This document shows, in pieces, positions 8,215-15,862 of a stretch of 47,742 bases of DNA (its first letter is position 1; the number at the start of each line of letters is the position of its first letter). Below the pieces are notes generated by a model. The model was not told where the DNA came from and ran no database searches. It saw nothing but the letters and a program-made list of their open reading frames with translations. This DNA comes from Lachnospiraceae bacterium (GTDB taxonomy: Bacteria; Bacillota; Clostridia; Lachnospirales; Lachnospiraceae): positions 1 to 47,742 of the forward strand of contig JAGBMJ010000003.1 in the NCBI GenBank assembly GCA_017634975.1, in the 5' to 3' direction. Both the position numbers and the translations under genes were made by a program.

Positions 8215-9950
8215 TATCTGTTCTCTTCCTCCGGCAATGCCGTCCCAAAATATATGATATCACTTACGAGTCGTTCGTTTCCGTAATCGATCGCATTAAA
8301 CACACGGTTCTGGATCACGATCTCCGCTGTCTGTCCGCCATCCAGTGCATATGCATTTTCGCAGCCCTTCCCCTGCATGATCCGGGCTTCCTCCGCAAGT
8401 GTCGCTCCGCGGGAACCATAGCCGTAATTCAGATTCATCAGCAGATAATGGCAGGATCCGCTCTGTCCGATCGCTGACCGGGAATAATACTGTGTTCCCT
8501 GTCCCAGCAGGTAATCCCGTGCAAAGCTGTGCAGCTCACCATTTGCCACCAGCACCGGGCCGAACGTCAGGGTGAAGAGCACATCATTCTGCTCGATATA
8601 ATCCCGCGCTTCTTCCTCTGAGGAAAGTTCTCCGGCATATGTAAAGAGCAGATCCCCGGCCGAATTTACATGACAGCACTCCAGCTTATGCGGGCGGAAA
8701 CGATACAATTCCCTCTGGTAAACAGTGATCCCCTCGGAACGGTATTTGTAATAATCTCCGTTCATCGCGATCACGGCATTGGTCTCCGCTGCCAGCTGCG
8801 ATGCCTTCTTCTGGATCCCCGAGCCGTACATATCCGCAGCCAGTTTGCGCCGAAACTGTGAAGGGTCTGCGATAAAGACCTCTGCAAAGGCACAGTACTT
8901 GCCCTGGTACAGTTCCTTCCATGCTACAAAGAAGATCGTCTCGTCCATGTAATAGCGAAACTCTTTTCCTTTAAAGTTCGCATTTTCATCCCAGAAGATG
9001 GTCCTGCCCTCCGTCAGTTTGGAAGAGGCGTACAATGCCCTGATCTCTTCAATATCTGCAGTGGATCCGAATTTCGCAGGATCCGGCGCCGGAGCCAGAA
9101 GCGCATCTTCGGCGATCGTATAACGTTTCGGGATATATATGATCTCCGACAGTGCCTCACTCTTCAGATTGTTTGCAAAAGTATCCAGCGTAGTGACTCC
9201 GCCGGAAAATGCGATCAGCATCTGCTCATCCGGCTGCGTCTGCCAGTGTCCGTTCTCATAGGAAAGCTGCAACGGCAATTCTACCGTGGTGTAGTATTTC
9301 GATACGTCTGATAAAGTACTGCGGAGCGCCTTGCTGTATGCATTTTCCATGATCTCCGGTTTATAGTTATCGTCTTCATCGTAGATTTCCGCATTACTGT
9401 GGTTTTCTACGTATTCATCTATATATTTCTCCGTCTGCGTCTTTACGGGGATCATCAATTGCTTCAGATCCAGATAGGTTACCTGCAGCTCCTGCTGCGC
9501 ATGTCTTCCGTCTACCTGCATCTCACCGGCTGCCTGTATCGAAAAGCTGCTCCGTAATGCGTCATAGACCAGCTTTTCATTTTCATCATTTCCTTCCGGG
9601 ATCACGCTCATCTTCAGATCACTCTGCTGTTCCGGATCCATACAGCTTTGTGCAAATCGGAACGCCACATTTTCCGGGTCTTCATCCGGAAGAAAAACTA
9701 CCGTTCCGGCAGAAGATGCCATAACACAGAAAAAAAGCACCAGTCCGGCACAGATTGCCGCCAGTGTTCCCCAGAAGAACTCCATTTTTTTACGGATTGC
9801 CTGACGGATCACACCAAAGATCACGATTGCGAAGGTTACCGCAAGAGCAGTCATCAACAAAAGATGAATATAATCCATCTTCCCGAAATGTTCTATGATA
9901 TTATGAATTCCGTTTTCTAGCACCCGGAAAATAGTATCCGTATCAAACAT
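8214..9950 (-). CDS. Membrane-anchored NAGPA-domain (phosphodiester glycosidase-type) protein
   Basis: 578 residues. Two membrane helices lie near residues 27-48 and 58-80, then a long extracytoplasmic region and a C-terminal domain (about 380-570) of the NAGPA/DUF2233 phosphodiester glycosidase type. Its hallmarks are NAVIAMNGDYY, TFGPVLVANGEL, RSAIGQSGSCHYLLM and ENAYALDGGQTAEIV. Relatives remove or modify phosphodiester-linked sugars at the cell surface; the substrate here is unknown. The start at 9950 lacks a clear ribosome binding site. It is coupled to the Lgt-like gene by a TAATG overlap, so the pair probably works together on an envelope substrate (inference). Confidence 0.82.
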   Translation of the reverse strand: MFDTDTIFRVLENGIHNIIEHFGKMDYIHLLLMTALAVTFAIVIFGVIRQAIRKKMEFFWGTLAAICAGLVLFFCVMASSAGTVVFLPDEDPENVAFRFAQSCMDPEQQSDLKMSVIPEGNDENEKLVYDALRSSFSIQAAGEMQVDGRHAQQELQVTYLDLKQLMIPVKTQTEKYIDEYVENHSNAEIYDEDDNYKPEIMENAYSKALRSTLSDVSKYYTTVELPLQLSYENGHWQTQPDEQMLIAFSGGVTTLDTFANNLKSEALSEIIYIPKRYTIAEDALLAPAPDPAKFGSTADIEEIRALYASSKLTEGRTIFWDENANFKGKEFRYYMDETIFFVAWKELYQGKYCAFAEVFIADPSQFRRKLAADMYGSGIQKKASQLAAETNAVIAMNGDYYKYRSEGITVYQRELYRFRPHKLECCHVNSAGDLLFTYAGELSSEEEARDYIEQNDVLFTLTFGPVLVANGELHSFARDYLLGQGTQYYSRSAIGQSGSCHYLLMNLNYGYGSRGATLAEEARIMQGKGCENAYALDGGQTAEIVIQNRVFNAIDYGNERLVSDIIYFGTALPEEENR

Positions 9951-9987
9951 ATCATTTTATTTAATGATGTGGTCTTTTTATATAGTG

Positions 9988-10017
9988 AAAAACGGCTGCA
10001 TCGGAATGATACAGCCG
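9988..10017 (-). terminator. Intrinsic terminator after rplQ
   Basis: Hairpin of 10-base arms (9993-10002 with 10008-10017, one G-U pair) around a five-base loop, followed on the minus strand by five T. It separates the alpha operon from the NAGPA/Lgt-like/ecf unit. Confidence 0.85.
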
Positions 10018-10044
10018 TTCTACAATTACTTCTGCCTTGAAAAC

Positions 10045-10581
10045 TTATACCAGCTCAAGGATTACCATCATCGCAGCATCACCCTTACGAGGTCCAACCT
10101 TTACGATACGGGTGAAACCACCGTTACGGTTTACATACTTCGGTGCGATCTCATCAAACATCTTGCCGCACAGATCTACCTTCTTGGTATTGCGCTTCTT
10201 GCCTGCATTCTCTGCCGGTACTTCCTTTACATCATAAAGTACCTGAAGCATCTGACGACGTGCGTGCAGTCTGGAAGGAAGATCTTTCTTGATCTCTTTC
10301 TCAACTTCGTCAAAAACGGTTACTTTCTTGCCGTCTTTTTCCTCTTTTACACGCTTGCCATCCTTATCCTTCTGAGGAACCTTTACCTTTACGGTAGTGG
10401 TCTCGAAGTTGTCCTTCTCCTTGATTGCCAGCGCGATCAGCTTTTCTGCGATCTTCTTTACTTCCTTGGCACGAGCCTCGGTAGTAGTGATGCGGCCGTT
10501 CAGGATCAGCATCGTTACCTGGTTTCTCAGCAGCGCCTTACGCTGGCTGGAAGTCTTACCTAATTTTCTGTATTCTGCCAT
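10045..10581 (-). CDS. rplQ: 50S ribosomal protein L17
   Basis: 178 residues, longer than the roughly 120 of Bacillus. The standard N-terminus ([23 protein letters not shown]) and C-terminus ([24 protein letters not shown]) enclose a charged insertion at about residues 65-135 containing [17 protein letters not shown]. Such inserts are common in Clostridia L17. L17 sits at the exit-tunnel side of the large subunit. It is the last gene of the alpha operon, 125 bases after rpoA and just before a terminator. Confidence 0.97.
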   Translation of the reverse strand: MAEYRKLGKTSSQRKALLRNQVTMLILNGRITTTEARAKEVKKIAEKLIALAIKEKDNFETTTVKVKVPQKDKDGKRVKEEKDGKKVTVFDEVEKEIKKDLPSRLHARRQMLQVLYDVKEVPAENAGKKRNTKKVDLCGKMFDEIAPKYVNRNGGFTRIVKVGPRKGDAAMMVILELV

Positions 10582-10616
10582 GGTTTTATCTCCCTTCTTT
10601 TTGATCCTGCATCACA

Positions 10617-10677
10617 TGCTCATCGGACTTACTGTGACGCGGGAGCCTATACACTTCCGTGCTCATCGGTCTTACCG
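10617..10677. repeat. Short direct repeat in the rpoA-rplQ spacer
   Basis: Two 18-base copies, TGCTCATCGG(A/T)CTTAC(T/C)G, at 10617-10634 and 10660-10677, differ at two positions. The spacer holds no gene. They could be a local duplication or paired protein-binding sites on the mRNA. Confidence 0.6.
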
Positions 10678-10706
10678 GTCGTGCATTACTGTTCTTGAAT
10701 TACCTC

Positions 10707-11675
10707 TTACTCTTCGCTGTCTCTTAAGTGCAGACCCAGTTCCTTCAGTTTCTCCAGCACTTCGTCCAGAGACTTCTTACCAAGGTTACGAACCTTCATC
10801 ATCTCATCCGGTGTCTTATTGGTCAGTTCTTCCACCGTATTGATTCCTGCACGTTTCAGACAGTTGTAGGAACGAACGGACAATTCCAGTTCGTCAATAT
10901 TTAAAGAAATTGCCTGCTTCTGCTGATCATTCTCCTGATCTCTGATGATCACTGCCCCCCTTCCTTTTTCAGAAAGGTTGATGAACAGCTTCAGATGTTC
11001 GCACAGCACTTTTGCAGCAAGACTTACTGCCTCATCCGGTGAAAGCGAACCGTTGGTGTAAACATCCAGCGTCAGCTTATCATAGTCTGTGATCTGACCG
11101 ACACGAGTATTCTCAACGGTCATATTCACACGTTCTACCGGAGTGTAGATCGAGTCGATCGCAATACTTCCGATCGGGCAATCATCTCTCTTGTTCTTGT
11201 CGGCGCTCACATAACCGCGTCCTTTTGTCACAAGCAGATCCATCTCCAGCCTGGTATCTTTGGAACCGCTCAGTGTAGCGATCACCTGATCCTGATTGAT
11301 CACAGTCACTTCCGGATCTTCAAACTGAATATCAGAAGCCTTTACCACACCGGTTCCTTCAAAATCAATATGTGCTTTTTTCGGTTCGTCGCTGTCGCTG
11401 TTATCACGGATAGCCAGAGATTTGATATTCATAATGATCTCAGGAACATCCTCTTTCACGCCGTCAATCGACGAAAACTCATGCAGCACACCATCAATCT
11501 TGATCTGGCTCACTGCTGCACCGGGTAAAGATGCCAGCATGATCCTTCTTAAGGAATTACCAAGAGTGATACCGTATCCTCTCTCCAGAGGTTCCACTAC
11601 AAATCTGCCGTACTTCTTATCCTCGGAGATCTCCACAATTTCAATATTGGGGCTATCAAAGTCGAATTCTAACAT
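10707..11675 (-). CDS. rpoA: DNA-directed RNA polymerase alpha subunit
   Basis: 322 residues. The N-terminal dimerisation and assembly domain (about 1-230) shows [26 protein letters not shown]. The C-terminal domain (about 250-315), which contacts UP elements and activators, shows [20 protein letters not shown] and [15 protein letters not shown]. Length and motifs are normal for the family. It is placed between rpsD and rplQ, as in other alpha operons. Confidence 0.98.
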   Translation of the reverse strand: MLEFDFDSPNIEIVEISEDKKYGRFVVEPLERGYGITLGNSLRRIMLASLPGAAVSQIKIDGVLHEFSSIDGVKEDVPEIIMNIKSLAIRDNSDSDEPKKAHIDFEGTGVVKASDIQFEDPEVTVINQDQVIATLSGSKDTRLEMDLLVTKGRGYVSADKNKRDDCPIGSIAIDSIYTPVERVNMTVENTRVGQITDYDKLTLDVYTNGSLSPDEAVSLAAKVLCEHLKLFINLSEKGRGAVIIRDQENDQQKQAISLNIDELELSVRSYNCLKRAGINTVEELTNKTPDEMMKVRNLGKKSLDEVLEKLKELGLHLRDSEE

Positions 11676-11735
11676 GTAGCTCTTCTCCTTTTTATGATGG
11701 AAGTTGTGCTCCTATTGTTGCAACCCGGTTACGGA

Positions 11736-12410
11736 TTATTTGGAATACAACTCGACGATCAGCATCTCGTTTACAGGTACATCGATTGCTTCGCGGGTAG
11801 GAAGCTCCTTCACGGTACCCTTCTTTGCTTCATAATCAACTTCCAGCCATCCCGGAACGATACGACCTTCGGTTACTTCAATGATATCCTTGAAACGCTG
11901 CAGTCCCTTTGCCTTCTCGGTCAGCTCGATCACATCGCCTGCCTTGATCTGATAAGAAGGAATGTTGATCTTCTTGCCATTAACCAATACATGCTTGTGG
12001 CCAACTACCTGGCGAGCTTCCTTACGAGTGCGGGCAAAGCCCATACGGAAGATAACGCTGTCCAGACGGCTCTCGAGAAGGATCATCAGGTTCTCACCGG
12101 TCATACCCTTCATACGGTCTGCCTTTGCATAGTAGTTACGGAAAGGCTTCTCCAGAACGCCGTAGATGAACTTAGCTTTCTGCTTCTCTTTCAGCTGCAT
12201 ACCATACTCGCTGACCTTCTTGCCTGCGCCTCTGGTAGCACGGATGGATTCGTTTACGTGACGATCCAGTCTCTTATTGATATTCTTCTTGCGGCCATCA
12301 ACCTCACTCTTCCACTCTTTTGTGTGAGTATACTTCTCAACACCCAGGAAGGAAGGATCAATGCCCAGCGCTCTACATCTTTTCAGTACAGGTACTCTGT
12401 TTACTGCCAT
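11736..12410 (-). CDS. rpsD: 30S ribosomal protein S4
   Basis: 224 residues, about 20 longer than usual. The extra length is an insertion near residues 27-62 (EKYTHTKEWKSEVDGRKKNINKRL region) ahead of the conserved KKVSEYGMQLKEKQKAKFIYG block. The S4 RNA-binding domain follows (about 110-175: LESRLDSVIFRMGFARTRKEARQ, HVLVNGKKINIPSYQIKAGD). The N-terminal zinc cysteines are reduced to one Cys, so this is a zinc-independent form. S4 initiates small-subunit assembly and in other bacteria represses its own operon. Confidence 0.97.
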   Translation of the reverse strand: MAVNRVPVLKRCRALGIDPSFLGVEKYTHTKEWKSEVDGRKKNINKRLDRHVNESIRATRGAGKKVSEYGMQLKEKQKAKFIYGVLEKPFRNYYAKADRMKGMTGENLMILLESRLDSVIFRMGFARTRKEARQVVGHKHVLVNGKKINIPSYQIKAGDVIELTEKAKGLQRFKDIIEVTEGRIVPGWLEVDYEAKKGTVKELPTREAIDVPVNEMLIVELYSK

Positions 12411-12443
12411 TGTTATTTATCCTCCAACTAAATGACCTAATGA

Positions 12444-12851
12444 TTATACACGACGACGCTTCGGCGGGCGGCAACCATTGTGCGGAACGGGTGTTACGTC
12501 ACGGATGCTTGTTACCTCAAGACCATTTGCGTTTAATGCACGGATCGCTGCTTCACGACCTGAACCCGGGCCCTTTACAAATACGTCTACTGTCTTAAGC
12601 CCATGCACAAGCGCTGCCTTTGTAGCGGTCTCAGCTGCCATCTGTGCTGCATAAGGAGTAGATTTCTTTGAACCGCGGAAGCCCAGACCACCTGCAGATG
12701 CCCAGGAAAGAGCATTGCCTTCGTTGTCCGTCAACGTTACGATCGTATTGTTGAAGGATGCCTGAATGTGTGCCTGTCCATGTTCAACGTTTTTCTTGAC
12801 ACGCTTTTTTGTTGCTTTTTTAGCTGCCGGAGCTGCTTTCTTTGCTGCCAT
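12444..12851 (-). CDS. rpsK: 30S ribosomal protein S11
   Basis: 135 residues. The N-terminus is Ala/Lys-rich and extended. The S11 core shows [56 protein letters not shown] and the C-terminal [14 protein letters not shown]11 lines the platform near the mRNA exit site. It lies between rpsM and rpsD as usual, 33 bases before rpsD. Confidence 0.98.
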   Translation of the reverse strand: MAAKKAAPAAKKATKKRVKKNVEHGQAHIQASFNNTIVTLTDNEGNALSWASAGGLGFRGSKKSTPYAAQMAAETATKAALVHGLKTVDVFVKGPGSGREAAIRALNANGLEVTSIRDVTPVPHNGCRPPKRRRV

Positions 12852-12904
12852 AAAACTAACCTACTTTCTTTAATATTCTAATATGAATAGTTACCAGTGT
12901 TTAA

Positions 12905-13273
12905 TTATTTCTTCTTACCTGCAACCGTCTTCTTCGGTCCCTTACGTGTACGTGCATTGGTCTTGGTCTTCTGACCACGAACCGGCAGGCCCTTACGATG
13001 ACGAATACCTCTGTAGCAGCCGATTTCCTGAAGTCTCTTGATGTTCAGTGCGATTTCACGGCGAAGATCACCTTCTACCATATACTCGCCATCGATCACT
13101 TCACTGATCGCCTTTACCTCGTCGTCCGTCAGATCACGGCAACGGGTATCCGGGTTAACCTTTGCTGCATCCAGAATCTTGTTTGCACTTACGCGGCCGA
13201 TACCATAGATATAGGTAAGGCCGATCTCGACACGTTTGTCTCTGGGTAAATCAATACCAGCAATACGAGCCAT
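12905..13273 (-). CDS. rpsM: 30S ribosomal protein S13
   Basis: 122 residues: [26 protein letters not shown] at the start, [31 protein letters not shown] near the end, whose basic tail contacts P-site tRNA and the 23S bridge. The ATG at 13273 has GGAGG eight bases upstream. It is preceded by an unusually long, strongly folded 266-base spacer after rpmJ, described separately. Confidence 0.98.
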   Translation of the reverse strand: MARIAGIDLPRDKRVEIGLTYIYGIGRVSANKILDAAKVNPDTRCRDLTDDEVKAISEVIDGEYMVEGDLRREIALNIKRLQEIGCYRGIRHRKGLPVRGQKTKTNARTRKGPKKTVAGKKK

Positions 13274-13298
13274 TTCTTCATTTCCTCCATTGTCTTGG

Positions 13299-13506
13299 TG
13301 TAACCTTTCGGTTACATTTTGCTTTTGTTAACAGTTACTAATTGACTGGGGTGTTATCCACCCGACCGGTTCCCCGGTCTTGCCTCTTTCCGGATAGGGA
13401 ATATATCCGCAAGAGTATCAATCGTAAATGCCCGGTGAAGCCACACCTCGAGGGTTGCCCCTAACTGCATTTATCGATTTTGGCCAGACATTTGACGGAA
13501 TGTCTG
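13299..13506 (-). promoter_or_regulatory. Highly structured RNA spacer between rpmJ and rpsM
   Basis: No gene is present, yet the spacer holds a run of strong helices (plus coordinates): 13299-13316 (7 pairs, GAAA tetraloop when read on the transcript), 13349-13363 (5 pairs), 13364-13379 (6 pairs), 13384-13415 (5 plus 6 pairs), 13421-13431 with 13467-13478 (long-range, about 11 pairs with a bulge) enclosing smaller stems, and 13485-13506 (8 pairs). None ends in a T-run, so it is not a terminator. A cis-acting leader controlling rpsM and the downstream alpha genes is the likely role (inference). Confidence 0.6.
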
Positions 13507-13539
13507 CCACAGCCGCTCATTGTTCACAACGCCCTATCA

Positions 13540-13653
13540 TTAACCCTGACGCTGTTTGTGCTTAGGATTCTCACAAATGATCATGATTCTCCCTTTTCTC
13601 TTGATGACCTTGCATTTTTCGCAGATCGGTTTTACAGATGATCTTACTTTCAT
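13540..13653 (-). CDS. rpmJ: 50S ribosomal protein L36
   Basis: A 37-residue L36, the smallest ribosomal protein. The four zinc ligands are visible as C-x2-C (ICEKC) and C-x4-H (CENPKH). It starts [13 protein letters not shown] and ends KHKQRQG. A GGAGG site precedes the ATG at 13653. A consensus promoter lies about 75 bases upstream, so rpmJ begins its own transcription unit after infA. Confidence 0.97.
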   Translation of the reverse strand: MKVRSSVKPICEKCKVIKRKGRIMIICENPKHKQRQG

Positions 13654-13728
13654 GGCAATCCTCCTTTCCTACCTTTAAGTACGCCATATAGAGAGCATAA
13701 TACACCCTCTGACAAAAGACCATTGTCG

Positions 13729-13757
13729 ATTATATCACGCAGCAAATTTCTTTGCAA
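13729..13757 (-). promoter_or_regulatory. Internal promoter for the rpmJ-rpsM-rpsK-rpsD-rpoA-rplQ unit
   Basis: Minus strand: TTGCAA, 17 bases, TATAAT, in the 138-base gap between infA and rpmJ, with an A-run upstream that could act as an UP element. It lets the alpha genes be expressed apart from the S10/spc part. Confidence 0.85.
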
Positions 13758-13791
13758 GCTTTTTTTCAATCGATTTTTGATCTCTGTTTTC

Positions 13792-14010
13792 TTATTTATC
13801 TCTCCAGACTATACGGCCTTTGGAAAGATCGTAGGGAGAAAGTTCCATCGTCACTTTATCTCCCGGAAGGATCTTGATGAAATTCTGGCGAAGCTTGCCG
13901 CTGATATGTGCCAGGATCTCGTGTCCGTTTTCCAGCTGCACCTTAAACATTGTATTCGGCAGCTTTTCAGTTACTGTGCCTTCGATTTCGATGACATCCG
14001 CTTTTGACAT
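13792..14010 (-). CDS. infA: Translation initiation factor IF-1
   Basis: A 72-residue single OB-fold S1-type protein: [41 protein letters not shown], then [18 protein letters not shown]. It binds the A site of the 30S subunit during initiation. The start at 14010 has GGGAG at eight bases. That start lies inside the end of the upstream KOW gene (40-base overlap in another frame), suggesting coupled translation. Confidence 0.98.
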   Translation of the reverse strand: MSKADVIEIEGTVTEKLPNTMFKVQLENGHEILAHISGKLRQNFIKILPGDKVTMELSPYDLSKGRIVWRDK

Positions 14011-14288
14011 GTAATATTCTCCCTTATATAATTGCCGATCAGTTTCCTGATCTCTTCCTCCCGCACGCTCTCACCGGCGCGAAGTCTTTTCCCTATTTCA
14101 GGATCCCAGTCTCCGTCTGCCGGCTGCAGGTGCTTTTTGTTCTTTTTTTTCGGTGAATCACAGGTACGTTCTTTACCATTTGCAACATACAGTTCTCTTT
14201 TATCTGCACCGACCACGATGTAGTATTCTCCTTTATCGTGTCCGGCGGTCGAACATACCAGCGTTCCAACGATTTCTTTTTCTGTCAT
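13971..14288 (-). CDS. KOW-domain RNA-binding protein (L14e/L27e-like)
   Basis: 105 residues. Residues 5-40 ([22 protein letters not shown], then [10 protein letters not shown]) form a KOW-type small barrel like archaeal/eukaryotic L14e and L27e. The rest is basic and charged (PKKKNKKH). Such a gene is found between map and infA in many Clostridia, where a role near the ribosome is assumed but not shown. It overlaps infA by 40 bases and lies 12 bases after map. Its ribosome binding site is weak (GACGGAAC). Confidence 0.85.
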   Translation of the reverse strand: MTEKEIVGTLVCSTAGHDKGEYYIVVGADKRELYVANGKERTCDSPKKKNKKHLQPADGDWDPEIGKRLRAGESVREEEIRKLIGNYIRENITCQKRMSSKSKAQ

Positions 14289-14300
14289 AATCCGGTTCCG

Positions 14301-15053
14301 TCAGATCAAACTGAGTATTTCCGGTTCGCCGTCCGTGATCAGGATGGAATTTTCGTAATGTGCTGAAGGTGATCCGTCACAGGCAACCACAGTCCAATCA
14401 TCATCAAGCCATTCCACATCACCGCGTCCCATATTGATCATCGGCTCGATCGCCAGTGTCATACCCGGACGCAATACCGGACCACGCTTATTCTGTCGGA
14501 AGTTCGGGATCTGCGGTTCCTCATGCAGACTGGATCCCACACCGTGCCCTACCAGATCTCTCACGATACCATAACCGAACTGAGAGATGTAATCGTCAAT
14601 GGCGTTGGAGATATCAAACAGATGATTTCCCGCTTTTGCCATTTTGATTCCTTCAAAAAAGCTGTTTCTGGTCTCATCGATCAGTTTCTGCTTTTCCGGT
14701 GAGATCGTTCCTACACCATAGGTTCTGGCCGCATCGGAATGATATCCCTTATAGATCAGTCCTGCATCGATCGATACGATATCGCCTTCCTGCAGGATCT
14801 TATCTTTTCTCGGGATCCCGTGTACCACTTCCTCATTTACCGAAATACACAATGCTGCCGGGTAGCCCTCATAATTCAGGAAGCTTAAACCGCATCCGCA
14901 GTCTTTTGCATAACGTCTGGCTTCCATATCGATATCCCAGGTAGATCTCCCCGGCGTAACCATTTTTTCAAGTTCCAGATGCATGATGGCAAGCAGTCGG
15001 TTGGACTCCCGCATCAATGCGATTTCCCGTTCAGATTTAATAGAGATTGACAA
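14301..15053 (-). CDS. map: Type I methionine aminopeptidase
   Basis: A 250-residue enzyme removing N-terminal Met from nascent proteins. The metal ligands sit in VSIDAGLIYKGYHSDAART (two Asp), HGVGSSLHEEP (His), LAIEPMINMG (Glu) and the final YENSILIT region. I choose the TTG at 15053, giving MSISIKSEREIALMRESN, because AGAGG lies eight bases ahead and this is the usual N-terminus. A GTG at 15095 would add 14 unusual residues with poor spacing. The gene lies between adk and the KOW gene, the common Bacillota order. Confidence 0.96.
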   Translation of the reverse strand: MSISIKSEREIALMRESNRLLAIMHLELEKMVTPGRSTWDIDMEARRYAKDCGCGLSFLNYEGYPAALCISVNEEVVHGIPRKDKILQEGDIVSIDAGLIYKGYHSDAARTYGVGTISPEKQKLIDETRNSFFEGIKMAKAGNHLFDISNAIDDYISQFGYGIVRDLVGHGVGSSLHEEPQIPNFRQNKRGPVLRPGMTLAIEPMINMGRGDVEWLDDDWTVVACDGSPSAHYENSILITDGEPEILSLI

Positions 15054-15131
15054 TTTAAACGCCTCTTTTCTTATATTGAATGTTTTCTTGATCACGTATC
15101 TCCGCCGGGAATCGGAATACGCCTATAATAT

Positions 15132-15773
15132 TTATCCCAGAATCTTTTTGATCGCTGCAAATACATCTGCAGAATCTACCGTACCGTCTACCGTTTTCAG
15201 CACACCTTTTTTTGTATAGAAGTCGATCAGCGGCTGCGTCTGTGCATGATAAACGCTCAAACGGTTCTTTACGGTCTCTTCTTTATCATCATCACGAAGG
15301 ATCAGTTCCGCACCGCACTTATCGCAGATGCCTTCCTTCTTCGGCGGGATATGAACGATATGATAGGTAGCGCCACAGCTTACGCACGCTCTTCTTCCGG
15401 ACATACGACGAACGATGTTCTCATCCGGTACATCTACATTGATCGCATAATCGATCGCGTCTCCCAGTTTGGTCAGCTCTGCATCCAGCACTTCCGCCTG
15501 CGGAATGGTTCTCGGGAAACCGTCCAGAACATATCCGTTCTTGCAATCCTCCTGTGCCACACGATCCAGCAGGATCCGTACCGTAAGCTCATCGGGAACC
15601 AGCTCTCCCTTATCCATATACGTCTTTGCTTCTTTTCCAAGTTCCGTCCCGTTCTTGATATTCATACGAAAGATATCGCCAGTGGATACATGCGGTATCC
15701 CGTACTGCTCTGCGATCATTTTTGCCTGTGTACCTTTGCCCGCCCCCGGTGCTCCTAACATAACAATTTTCAT
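15132..15773 (-). CDS. adk: Adenylate kinase
   Basis: 213 residues. The P-loop is GAPGAGKGT (residues 7-15). The NMP-binding region shows STGDIFRMNI and DGFPRTIPQAE. The LID (about 126-160) carries a Cys4 zinc site, CVSCGATYH and CDKCGAEL, typical of Gram-positive enzymes. It interconverts ATP, ADP and AMP. It lies between secY and map; a strong hairpin precedes it. Confidence 0.98.
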   Translation of the reverse strand: MKIVMLGAPGAGKGTQAKMIAEQYGIPHVSTGDIFRMNIKNGTELGKEAKTYMDKGELVPDELTVRILLDRVAQEDCKNGYVLDGFPRTIPQAEVLDAELTKLGDAIDYAINVDVPDENIVRRMSGRRACVSCGATYHIVHIPPKKEGICDKCGAELILRDDDKEETVKNRLSVYHAQTQPLIDFYTKKGVLKTVDGTVDSADVFAAIKKILG

Positions 15774-15814
15774 ATCCTTCTCCTTCGTCTCTAATTGACT
15801 TTTTTACGAAAGAA

Positions 15815-15847
15815 CACTACACCGGCTTAATCTAAACCGATGTAGTG
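15815..15847 (-). terminator. Hairpin between secY and adk (attenuator-like)
   Basis: An 11-base stem (15815-15825 with 15837-15847, one G-U pair) around an 11-base loop, followed on the minus strand by TTCTTT rather than a clean T-run. It may partly terminate, or stabilise the upstream mRNA, adjusting adk-map-infA relative to the spc genes. Confidence 0.5.
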
Positions 15848-15862
15848 ATCTGTTTAAACTTC

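Noticed and set aside
10617-10677. Repeats as hammerhead ribozyme cores
   Set aside because: The transcript reads CCGATGAG, not CTGATGAG, and the matching GAAA core is missing.
13330-13480. rpmJ-rpsM spacer as a T-box or tRNA-like gene
   Set aside because: The T-box AGGGTGGNACCGCG motif is absent, and no cloverleaf with an anticodon and CCA end could be drawn.
15054-15095. GTG at 15095 as the map start
   Set aside because: It adds 14 non-family residues and its GGAG is only four bases away, while TTG at 15053 has AGAGG at eight bases and gives the standard N-terminus.
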